DNA of 39,189 bases from assembly GCA_022486815.1 (NCBI GenBank), contig JAKVJW010000026.1, positions 1-39,189 of the forward strand. The letters run 5' to 3'. The notes below the pieces were generated by a model. It saw only the letters and a list, made by a program, of their open reading frames with translations. It was not told the origin of the DNA and ran no database searches. Shown one piece after another: positions 10,058 to 18,067 of the stretch. Position 1 is the first letter of the stretch. Each line of letters opens with the position of its first letter. The position numbers and the translations under genes are program-made. This DNA is from Prevotella sp. (GTDB lineage: Bacteria; Bacteroidota; Bacteroidia; Bacteroidales; Bacteroidaceae).

Positions 10058-12865
10058 ATGATGAATCAATTCTATAAAATGATTGCAATTGGCGTTCTCG
10101 CATTTCCAATAACTTTGTATGCCAGCGCTCAGGATAAGGCCGACTATCCTGATTCAATTGCTAATATAGTGAATGTCGCTTTTCATAAGGTGAATAAAAA
10201 AGACTTGATGGGCGGTGTTTCATCTCTCAATATGATCAAATTAACAGATAAAGATTATACCACTTATTCGCTTGATAATTTACAAGCAAATGTGGGTGGC
10301 TATAATGGCAAACTGTGGAATCAGGGTGATGTTCTGGTTCTTGTTGACGGCGTTCCGAGGGATGCAAATAATATACTTCCTACTGAAATTGAGCAAATCA
10401 CATTTCTGAAGTCTGCTTCTGCAATAGCTCTCTATGGGAGTAAGGGTGCTAATGGCGTTGTACTGATTACCACTAAACGAGGGAGAAATGATGGACTAAA
10501 GGTCAGTGTGCGTGGGAATACTACGCTTTTTGTACCAAAGTGTTATCCGAAATATTTGGGATCAGCAGAATACATGACTCTATATAATGAGGCACTTGAA
10601 AATGATGGAAAGCCTGCAGTATATTCTGATGAAAATATCTATAATTATGCTTCTGGTAAGGATCCATACCGTTATCCGAATATCAACTTCTTTTCAAATG
10701 ATTATTTGAAGAAAACTTATCAACGTTATGATGGTAATGTGGAAATCTCGGGTGGTGGCACCTATGCTCATTTTTATACAAATATTGATCTTTATCATCT
10801 CAACGACTTGATGAATTTTGGTGAGGGTAAGGATAATGGTACGACACGACTGAATGTCAGGGGAAATATTGACTTGAAGTTGAATAATTGGATTTCCGGT
10901 TGGATTGATGCAGATGCCACATTCTATTCCGTACGTAGTGACAATGCTGATTATTGGAAAAGTTCTGCAGTTTTGCGCCCTACCAGCCAGTATCCCCTCA
11001 CGCCGTTGATTCCAATATCTATGGTTGAATCCAATGATGAATCATCTCAGATACTGATAAATAATAGTAATAATATAATTGACGGGAAATATCTACTTGG
11101 GGGTACACAGTCCATCCAAACAAACCCTTTTGCTTCAATGTATGCAGGCGGTCACAATACCTATAATTCCCGTCAGTTCCAGTTTGACGGGGGGATTAAT
11201 ATGAATCTGGATAAGGTTCTGAAAGGACTGAGTTTTAAAACGATGTTCGCTATAGATTATTCTACCGGGTACACAACGACTATCAAGAACTCTTATGCTG
11301 TGTATGAGCCATCCTGGAATGTTTATTCTGGTAAGGATTTAATCACATCACTTACGAAATATGGTAATGACAAGAAAACAGGAACACAGACTACCAGTAA
11401 ATCTTCTTCTAAACAGATGATTCTCTTTAATGCGCAATTTGATTATGATCGGCAATGGGGCCCTCATGGACTTTCTGCCATTTTACTTTGTAATGGCTAT
11501 CAGCAGACCATTTCCGGTACTTATCATCGTGTGTCTAATGCAAATCTAGGACTAGATATTAATTATAATTATTTAGGTAAATATTATGCTGATTTTTCTG
11601 GGGCAGCTATTCATTCTGCAAAATTAGCAGAAGGGCATCGTAATGCTTTCTCTCCTGTAGGAACCTTGGCATGGAAAATAGACAAAGAGAATTTCATGAA
11701 GCGTATTCCATGGATTAATAACTTGGCTTTAAATCTATCCTATGGTTTGATTAATGAAGATATTGATATATCGGATTACTATATGTATGATGATGTTTTT
11801 ACAGCGACAGGTACTTGGTGGGGATGGAGTGAGAGTGCCAATTCTATGCAAACTTCAGACTCTCAGAGAGGTGGAAATAAGGATCTGACCTTTGTAAAGC
11901 GAAAAGAATTTCGTATAGGTCTGGATGCTCAATTGTTTGATGGATTACTGACATTGAATACGAACTTCTTTAATATTTGCAGGGATGGCTTGCTTACAAC
12001 TCCAAACAGTATGTATCCAAGTTATTTCTTCACATACTGGCCTAAATCGTCTTTCTTGCCAAATGTCAATTATAACAATGATCGAAAAACAGGTATTGAT
12101 TTTACGGTAGATTTGCATAAGAAACTGGGAGAGGTTGATTTGGATCTTGGAATGACGGGTATGACCTTTACGTCTCGTTGGACAAAATATTCTGAAAACG
12201 TGCAATATGACTGGCTGAAGAGTAAAGGTGCTTACACTGATGCCATTCGTGGTTATGAATGTATTGGCTTTTACCAGGATGATAAGGATGTGGCTAATAG
12301 TGCTGTCATCAATGGTAATACCAAACCTGGTGATCTGAAGTACAAAGATCAGAATGGTGATGGAATTATCGATTCCAAGGATGCCGTTGTACTGGGGCAT
12401 TTGAGTTCTGATTTCTATTTTGGGGTGAACTTTACTGCCAAATGGCGGAATTTTACTCTTTATCTGAATGGAACTGGACAGTGTGGGGGTAAAGCAATCA
12501 AAAATAATTCTTATGAATGGGTATATGGTGATGGCAAGTATTCTGATGTTGTCTTAGGACGTTGGACCAAAGAAACTGCATCAACAGCCGTTTATCCTCG
12601 TTTAACTACAGAAGGCAGTGACCTTAATTTTGTTACTTCCAGTTTCTGGATTTATAGTACTACTGCATTTCATATTAATAAATTACAGCTTACGTACGAC
12701 CTTCCGCAACATATATTTGGTAATTCTTTCATCAAAGGGCTGTCTGTTTATGTAAGTGGCGCCGATTTGCTTACTATTGCTCATGAAAGGAAATATATGG
12801 AAATGAAAGTTGGCTCTGCTCCGCAGACACGGTCCTATAATCTGGGTGTAAAGGTAAACTTATAA
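10058..12865 (+). CDS. xusC: SusC-type transporter lacking the N-terminal regulatory-like domain (XusC-like)
   Basis: A 935-residue TonB-dependent outer-membrane protein from the first of two tandem ATGs. The signal peptide ends about ASAQD (residue 24). Unlike the first SusC there is no carboxypeptidase-regulatory-like domain. The mature protein goes almost at once into a degenerate TonB-box and plug region (IVNVAFHKVNKKDLMGGVSS), then VLVDGVPRD and SAIALYGSKGANGVVLITT. The barrel retains the DQNGDGIIDSKDA loop and ends in RSYNLGVKVNL. It starts 26 nt after the first SusD and is followed at once by a second SusD, so it should form a second import complex. Because the usual TonB-interacting stretch is poorly conserved, its energy coupling deserves a check. 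It is named by position in the xus-like core. Confidence 0.9.
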   Translation: MMNQFYKMIAIGVLAFPITLYASAQDKADYPDSIANIVNVAFHKVNKKDLMGGVSSLNMIKLTDKDYTTYSLDNLQANVGGYNGKLWNQGDVLVLVDGVPRDANNILPTEIEQITFLKSASAIALYGSKGANGVVLITTKRGRNDGLKVSVRGNTTLFVPKCYPKYLGSAEYMTLYNEALENDGKPAVYSDENIYNYASGKDPYRYPNINFFSNDYLKKTYQRYDGNVEISGGGTYAHFYTNIDLYHLNDLMNFGEGKDNGTTRLNVRGNIDLKLNNWISGWIDADATFYSVRSDNADYWKSSAVLRPTSQYPLTPLIPISMVESNDESSQILINNSNNIIDGKYLLGGTQSIQTNPFASMYAGGHNTYNSRQFQFDGGINMNLDKVLKGLSFKTMFAIDYSTGYTTTIKNSYAVYEPSWNVYSGKDLITSLTKYGNDKKTGTQTTSKSSSKQMILFNAQFDYDRQWGPHGLSAILLCNGYQQTISGTYHRVSNANLGLDINYNYLGKYYADFSGAAIHSAKLAEGHRNAFSPVGTLAWKIDKENFMKRIPWINNLALNLSYGLINEDIDISDYYMYDDVFTATGTWWGWSESANSMQTSDSQRGGNKDLTFVKRKEFRIGLDAQLFDGLLTLNTNFFNICRDGLLTTPNSMYPSYFFTYWPKSSFLPNVNYNNDRKTGIDFTVDLHKKLGEVDLDLGMTGMTFTSRWTKYSENVQYDWLKSKGAYTDAIRGYECIGFYQDDKDVANSAVINGNTKPGDLKYKDQNGDGIIDSKDAVVLGHLSSDFYFGVNFTAKWRNFTLYLNGTGQCGGKAIKNNSYEWVYGDGKYSDVVLGRWTKETASTAVYPRLTTEGSDLNFVTSSFWIYSTTAFHINKLQLTYDLPQHIFGNSFIKGLSVYVSGADLLTIAHERKYMEMKVGSAPQTRSYNLGVKVNL

Positions 12866-12888
12866 TAATGCAATTAAAGAATAAAATC

Positions 12889-14655
12889 ATGAAAAAGATA
12901 AATATCATTGGAGTAATGTTCCTTTCTTTGGTTTGCACATCTTGTGGTGATCTCTTTGTGCCAGAGAAGGAAAATAATCTTGGCATTGATTATATGGATA
13001 AGAATGCTTCTTATGCAGAAGGTGTTTTGGGCAATGCTTATACAAGGATTCCATGTGGCTCCTTCCCTTTTGATGATGTGGCTACGGATGATGCAGTAAG
13101 CAATGATCCGAAGGATAAATATAGGAAAATGGCAGCAGGAACTTGGACTTCTAATAATAATCCAGAAGAAAAATGGCAAAACTGCCGGGCTGCAATCATG
13201 TATATTAATCTATTTCTTTCACGTGCTGGAAATGTACAGTGGGCTACAGATACTATAGCATCGCACATGTATAAAGATCGTGAAATGGGTGAGGCCTATG
13301 GACTCCGGGCCATGTATATGTTCTATCTCCTTCAGGCTCATGCTGGTTATGCGGTTGATGGTACTTTGCTGGGAATACCGATTGTGACTGATCCTGAGAC
13401 TAAAAATAGCAATTTAAATATTCCACGTAATACTTTTAAGGAGTGTATTCAGGCTGTTTATGATGATTGTAGCAAGGCATTGTCTCTTCTGCCGACAAAA
13501 TACATTGATGGTGGGAATATTCCTGAAAAATATCAGAAGATTGGTGCTACACAGAATGAATATGATCGTGTCTTTGGCGCTAAATTCAACGGACGTATGG
13601 ATGGTGCTATCGTAGAAGCTTTTCGCTCTAAAGCTGCTTTACTGGCAGCGAGTCCTGCTTATAATGCCAATTCAGGTGCTACCTGGGCTGATGCAGCGAA
13701 TGATGCAGCTATAGTTCTTGACCGGATTGGAGGTGTAGGAGGCATGGATCCTAAAGGGTGGACTTGGTATGCAAATACAACTGAAATTGATGGTTTGAAA
13801 AATGGTTCTTGCCCTGCTGAAGTAATGTGGCGTGGAGAGAAGTCCCAAGATACGACTTGGGAAGCAAAGAATTTTCCTCCTTCCCTTTATGGGCGTGGGA
13901 GAATTAATCCGACGCAGAATTTTGTCGATGCTTTTCCTATGGCTAATGGATATCCTATCACTGATCCGGAAAGTGGATACAAGGCAAGTGATCCTTATAG
14001 TAACCGTGATCCTCGTTTGGCTGCATACGTTGTTCTTAACGGATCTGCAGAGGGTGTGGACAAGACGGTCATTACAACAGCATCTGATGGTTCGACAAAG
14101 GATGCCCTGAATAAGGTGAATGGGTATTCTACCCGGACAGGATATTATCTTCGGAAGCTTCTTCGTCAGGATGTTAACTTGAATCCAACATCCGTGACCA
14201 AGCAATATCATTATACGCCTCGTATCCGATATACGGAAATCTTCCTTAATTATGCTGAGGCAGCTAATGAAGCCTGGGGACCTACAGGAAATGGTGGACA
14301 CGGCTATTCCGCATACGATGTGATGAAGGCTATTCGTTCGCGTGCCGGAGTAGGTAAGGATAATGGAGATGCTTACCTGGAATCTATTATGAATGATAAG
14401 GATAAAATGCGTGAATTGATTCGTAACGAGCGCCGTATAGAACTTTCATTTGAAGGATTCCGTTTTTGGGATCTCCGTCGCTGGAAATCTAATCTTAATG
14501 AAACGACTACGGGAATGGATATCAACTCTGCTAATAATACGTATAAGAAGATTGATGTTGATACTCGAAACTATAAAGATTATCAGTATTATGGTCCGAT
14601 TCCGTATTCGGAAGTATTGAAATTTAATCAATTAATTCAGAATAAGGGTTGGTAA
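12889..14655 (+). CDS. xusD: SusD-type surface glycan-binding lipoprotein (XusD-like)
   Basis: A 588-residue lipoprotein with signal MKKINIIGVMFLSLVCTSC and acylated Cys19. Family marks are NRDPRLAAYVVLNG in the middle and RNERRIELSFEGFRFWDLRRW near the end, with the final QLIQNKGW typical of SusD. It partners the SusC just upstream and should hold a different stretch or decoration of xylan than the first SusD. An ATG at 12868, two bases after the SusC stop, gives seven more residues (MQLKNKI) and is also a workable start. I prefer 12889 because it opens with the usual MKK signal and has an A-rich leader. An 80-nt AT-rich gap follows before the next gene. Confidence 0.92.
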   Translation: MKKINIIGVMFLSLVCTSCGDLFVPEKENNLGIDYMDKNASYAEGVLGNAYTRIPCGSFPFDDVATDDAVSNDPKDKYRKMAAGTWTSNNNPEEKWQNCRAAIMYINLFLSRAGNVQWATDTIASHMYKDREMGEAYGLRAMYMFYLLQAHAGYAVDGTLLGIPIVTDPETKNSNLNIPRNTFKECIQAVYDDCSKALSLLPTKYIDGGNIPEKYQKIGATQNEYDRVFGAKFNGRMDGAIVEAFRSKAALLAASPAYNANSGATWADAANDAAIVLDRIGGVGGMDPKGWTWYANTTEIDGLKNGSCPAEVMWRGEKSQDTTWEAKNFPPSLYGRGRINPTQNFVDAFPMANGYPITDPESGYKASDPYSNRDPRLAAYVVLNGSAEGVDKTVITTASDGSTKDALNKVNGYSTRTGYYLRKLLRQDVNLNPTSVTKQYHYTPRIRYTEIFLNYAEAANEAWGPTGNGGHGYSAYDVMKAIRSRAGVGKDNGDAYLESIMNDKDKMRELIRNERRIELSFEGFRFWDLRRWKSNLNETTTGMDINSANNTYKKIDVDTRNYKDYQYYGPIPYSEVLKFNQLIQNKGW

Positions 14656-14735
14656 AATATGTTTTATTCCATAAAAGTTATGTTTTGATGGATAGATAGT
14701 ATTTCTTTATAGACTATAATTAAATAATAATAATA

Positions 14736-15818
14736 ATGAAAAAGATAATCACAATATCATCGTTTGTCTGTGTTCTTGCAGTGCTCTCTGTTTTTTCTTC
14801 TTGCAAGAATGATGATATCAGCTTTGGCAACTATGACTACCAGACCGTATATTTTGCTAATCAGAATCCGGTGCGCACCATTACTCTCGGTGATGATGTC
14901 TATAGTACCGAATTGGACAATGAACATAAATTCCAGATTTATGCAACACTGGGTGGTGTGGAATCAAATTCCAAGAATCGTACCATAAAAGTTGTCGTTG
15001 ACAATGACTTGGTAAAGAATCTTTATTATAGTGATGGTACAGCTGTTCAAGCTATGCCTGCAGATTATTATACTCTTGCGGGGAATACGATAACGATTCC
15101 TTCGGGGAAAATTATGGGTGCTGTGGATGTGCAACTTAATGATGCATTCTTTAATGATCCTAAATCTGTTGGAGTTAACTATGTTGTACCAATAAGAATA
15201 GTATTGGCTTCTGATTCTATTCTTAGCGGAAAAGTAAATGAGGGTGTGTCTAATCCAGTGCTGACTAAGTCAGGAGATTGGTCTATTGCTCCGAAAAATT
15301 ATACCCTTTATGCCGTAAAGTTTAAAAATAAATGGCATGGTGCATGGCTGTCTCATGGTGTTGATAATATTGATGATAATGGAACCCTTAAAAAGGTCGT
15401 GAGGGATGCTGGTAATATTGAGCGCGATGAGGTACGTTATATTTCTACTACAGGATATAAAACTTGTAGTTATCCGGTTTCAACTCTTGTTACTGTTATG
15501 GGGAGTGACAATAAAGAAACGACAAAAACACTATCTTGCAATCTTATCCTTACTTTCGATGCCAATGATAAATGTAAAGTAACTACTAATACAGAGAACT
15601 GTACGGCCTCAGGTTCTGGAACGTGGACCCATCAGGGTGCAAAGAAAGCTTGGGGTGATAAGGACCGAGACCTGTTGGTCCTCAATTATCAAGTAAAGTA
15701 TAATTATGATTATAGCCCTTCTGTGATGCACTATAAGACTTATGAGTGTGCCGATTCTCTCGTCATGCGAGACAGGGAAAGTAAGCGTGAGACCTTTGAT
15801 TATAAATATAAAGAATAA
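14736..15818 (+). CDS. xusE: DUF1735/DUF4361-type surface lipoprotein (XusE-like)
   Basis: A 360-residue lipoprotein with signal ending VFSSCKNDD (Cys23). The N-terminal part (about 30-170, YQTVYFANQNPVRTITLG) resembles the DUF1735 beta domain. The rest (about 190-360, YTLYAVKFKNKWHGAWLSHG) resembles the DUF4361 domain common in PUL-encoded surface glycan-binding proteins. No catalytic motif is seen. Its place between the second SusD and the GH10 xylanase is that of XusE, the variable surface-binding component. It should sit on the cell surface and help hold xylan near the xylanase. Family assignment is by recognition of the fold signature and position, without a database search. Confidence 0.82.
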   Translation: MKKIITISSFVCVLAVLSVFSSCKNDDISFGNYDYQTVYFANQNPVRTITLGDDVYSTELDNEHKFQIYATLGGVESNSKNRTIKVVVDNDLVKNLYYSDGTAVQAMPADYYTLAGNTITIPSGKIMGAVDVQLNDAFFNDPKSVGVNYVVPIRIVLASDSILSGKVNEGVSNPVLTKSGDWSIAPKNYTLYAVKFKNKWHGAWLSHGVDNIDDNGTLKKVVRDAGNIERDEVRYISTTGYKTCSYPVSTLVTVMGSDNKETTKTLSCNLILTFDANDKCKVTTNTENCTASGSGTWTHQGAKKAWGDKDRDLLVLNYQVKYNYDYSPSVMHYKTYECADSLVMRDRESKRETFDYKYKE

Positions 15819-15837
15819 TCTTAATATTTTAAATGTC

Positions 15838-17553
15838 ATGAATATTAAAGTTGTAAGATCTTTTTTCTATGTTGTCACAGGGGGACTGTTTGCAGTTTCA
15901 TGTGCTAATACAAATATGGACAATATTTCTGTTGATGAGCCGGCAAGTATGTCGGAATATGATTCTCTTAATGATTATTCAGCTCTGAAAACTTATATTG
16001 ATCATGCAAAATACCCTAATTTTAAATTGGGTGCTGGTGCTTCTGTTTCTGATTTGTCTGCTTCAAATGTCATGGCTCGTCTTACCTATGCAAATTTTGA
16101 TGAGGTAACGGCAGGAAATGCTTTTAAATATTCATCTTGTGTGGCACCAGATGGTACTATGGATTTTTCCAATGTTCAGAAGTTTATTGAGCAAGCGGGT
16201 AAAAATAATGTGTCTGTATATGGACATACTCTTGTATGGCATTCACAACAGCAGGTTTCTTATCTTAAAGGGTTGATTACAGATCCTAATGCGGCTAATT
16301 ATATTTTACATGTCACAACTCCGGAAGCTAAGAAGAATGTCTGGAATTGGCAATTATTTGCCCATATTACCAAACCTTTGAAAGTGGGGAAGAACTATAC
16401 CTTAAAAATGAGGGTCAAGACTTCCAAAGATTATACAGTTGCTTGCTGGCCTTCAATAGATGGTGGTGATACACAGTATTATCCCACGCCAACGATAAAC
16501 TCAACGACGGAATGGACAACCATCAGTTCTAGTTTTAAGGCTAATATCGCTAGTGATCAGTTGGGATTCCAGTTTGGGACTCTTTCTGGAGATCTCTATT
16601 TTGATGATGTGAGTCTTACGGAAGAGGGAAGTACTGAAAATCTTTTGTCTAATGGTGATTTTTCGGATGATGACTTGACTTATTGGACGCATCCAAGCTG
16701 GCTTGATGAAACTGTCAAACGGGAAAAAGAGGAATCCGGTGGCAGCTCTTCTTATTCAGATGAAAAGGTCAGGGATACTTTAACTTGGGCTATGAACAAG
16801 TGGATTAAAGGTATGATGGAAGCTTGTGATGGTAAAGTCCATGCATGGGATGTTGTCAATGAACCGATGTCTGATGTTCATCCTGATAGTTTAAAGAGTG
16901 GTGCTGTTGAAGGTGACACAAAGAAGAATTTTTATTGGCAGGATTATTTGGGAAAGGACTATGCTCGTATTGCTGTGAAACTTGCCCGTAAATATGGCCC
17001 TAGTCCCTTAAAATTGTTTGTTAATGATTATAACCTTGAAGCTGCCTATAATGAAAATGCGAAATGCACTGGATTAATCAATATGATTAAATATTGGGAA
17101 AGTGATGGTGTAACAAAGATCGATGGTATTGGTTCGCAAATGCATGTTTCATATTCTATGAATTCAACAACGCAGAAAAAAAATGAAGATGCATATGTTA
17201 ATATGTTGAAACTGCTAGCCGCTACAGGGAAACTTGTCCGTATTTCTGAATTGGATATGGGATGTTTGGATTCAAATGGCAATGCGATTCTAACAGAAAA
17301 TATTACAGATGCAGAGAAGAAGGGAATGGCTGGTTATTATAAATTTATAGTAGAGAAATATCTGGAGATTATTCCCCCTGCCCAACAATATGGGATTTGT
17401 CAATGGAGTGTTGCTGATTCACCATCTTCTTCTGGTTGGCGTCCAGGGCAACCAATAGGTTTATGGGATGCATCATATAGCCGTAAACCTGCGTATGGAG
17501 GGTTTGTAGATGGTTTAACAGGAAAATCAATAGTAGCCACAAAAAGCAAGTAG
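15838..17553 (+). CDS. xyn10C: GH10 endo-beta-1,4-xylanase with internal CBM insertion, lipoprotein
   Basis: A 571-residue lipoprotein (VSCANTN, Cys22) predicted to cut xylan backbone at the cell surface. The GH10 barrel is split. The first part (about 48-137) includes YGHTLVWHSQQ; the second (about 307-560) contains the acid/base Glu342 in WDVVNEPM and nucleophile Glu471 in RISELDMG, plus IGSQMHVSYS and the WRPGQPIGLWD end. Residues about 150-300 are a carbohydrate-binding insert, a layout known for Xyn10C-type enzymes of gut Bacteroidetes. The insert looks odd: the body ending LYFDDVSL comes first and the usual opening NLLSNGDF follows it. The start at 15838 is chosen because it begins the lipoprotein signal; in-frame codons upstream overlap the previous gene. 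It is the last gene of the operon before a strong terminator. Confidence 0.93.
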   Translation: MNIKVVRSFFYVVTGGLFAVSCANTNMDNISVDEPASMSEYDSLNDYSALKTYIDHAKYPNFKLGAGASVSDLSASNVMARLTYANFDEVTAGNAFKYSSCVAPDGTMDFSNVQKFIEQAGKNNVSVYGHTLVWHSQQQVSYLKGLITDPNAANYILHVTTPEAKKNVWNWQLFAHITKPLKVGKNYTLKMRVKTSKDYTVACWPSIDGGDTQYYPTPTINSTTEWTTISSSFKANIASDQLGFQFGTLSGDLYFDDVSLTEEGSTENLLSNGDFSDDDLTYWTHPSWLDETVKREKEESGGSSSYSDEKVRDTLTWAMNKWIKGMMEACDGKVHAWDVVNEPMSDVHPDSLKSGAVEGDTKKNFYWQDYLGKDYARIAVKLARKYGPSPLKLFVNDYNLEAAYNENAKCTGLINMIKYWESDGVTKIDGIGSQMHVSYSMNSTTQKKNEDAYVNMLKLLAATGKLVRISELDMGCLDSNGNAILTENITDAEKKGMAGYYKFIVEKYLEIIPPAQQYGICQWSVADSPSSSGWRPGQPIGLWDASYSRKPAYGGFVDGLTGKSIVATKSK

Positions 17554-17635
17554 TTATTTTTATAAATATAGTTATGGGATTAGATATCATAAGTTTGTTG
17601 ATATAGTTTAGATATAAAGTGCGCAAAGTTGATGT

Positions 17636-17676
17636 AACCTCCGGAAGTTTAGTAAAATAACTTTCGGGGGTTTATT
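17636..17676 (+). terminator. Rho-independent terminator of the xylan operon
   Basis: A 14-bp stem with two G-T pairs (arms 17636-17649 and 17659-17672) and a 9-nt loop is followed by a T-rich stretch. It lies 83 nt after the GH10 stop. Confidence 0.8.
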
Positions 17677-17710
17677 TATGCTTGGAAGAAAAAGTATGCA
17701 AGTAGCTGCT

Positions 17711-17753
17711 GCCTTCGATATCTGCAAATGGCAGGATATGGAGAATCGAAGGC
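17711..17753. other. Strong nested hairpin, possible small RNA or bidirectional structure
   Basis: GCCTTCGAT (17711-17719) pairs perfectly with ATCGAAGGC (17745-17753). Inside, ATATCTGC can pair with GCA and GATAT around an AAATG loop. There is no T tract immediately after on either strand, so it is not a simple terminator. It stands in the gene-free interval 17554-17927, between the PUL terminator and the next operon's terminator. Confidence 0.4.
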
Positions 17754-17857
17754 CTTTATCGTGAAAGATTTCCTTTTTAGGTCTATAGAAGAATTTAAAG
17801 ATTGACTTAGATAATTACTATAGTTAATACTACGTAAATAAAACTGGGGTTAAAAGA

Positions 17858-17886
17858 AAAGAGCCAGGCTCAATACCAGGCTCTTT
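17858..17886 (-). terminator. Rho-independent terminator of the minus-strand operon
   Basis: An 8-bp stem (AAAGAGCC with GGCTCTTT) is followed on the minus strand by TTTTCTTTTA. It lies 41 nt beyond the stop of the 43-residue ORF and ends the operon coming from 20359. Confidence 0.7.
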
Positions 17887-17927
17887 ATAGAGATTTATGA
17901 TGTTTGATTTAAATCCAACTAAAAAAA

Positions 17928-18059
17928 TCAAGAATCATATTCATTATCTTTTTCTATATGATGCAAGTTTTTCTTTGGTAAATGTTTTTTCTTACGAAGC
18001 CATGTCATCTTGCGTTCTTCATAATCACGACGGTGACGTTCTAGAAAATTATCAGCCAT
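17928..18059 (-). CDS. Small basic protein of 43 residues, function unknown
   Basis: An ORF of 43 residues starting MADNFLERHRRDY and rich in Lys, Arg, Glu and His, with no hydrophobic segment. It begins 8 nt after the DUF4270 stop and ends 41 nt before a terminator that faces the same way, so it sits as a third gene inside a defined transcription unit. The A/T-rich spacer before the ATG resembles other starts in this window. The opening MADN(F/Y)LE resembles tiny Bacteroidales proteins I have seen annotated inconsistently, but I cannot confirm a family. It is predicted to be cytosolic and largely helical, and the charge pattern would suit nucleic-acid or ribosome contact (inference only). 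Confidence 0.65.
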   Translation of the reverse strand: MADNFLERHRRDYEERKMTWLRKKKHLPKKNLHHIEKDNEYDS

Positions 18060-18067
18060 TTCTACTC

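Noticed and set aside
13672..14301. 209-residue ORF on the minus strand
   Set aside because: Antisense shadow of the second SusD; no signal, motif or promoter.
15742..15837. Upstream start for the GH10 gene
   Set aside because: It overlaps the end of the XusE-like gene; the lipoprotein signal starts cleanly at 15838.
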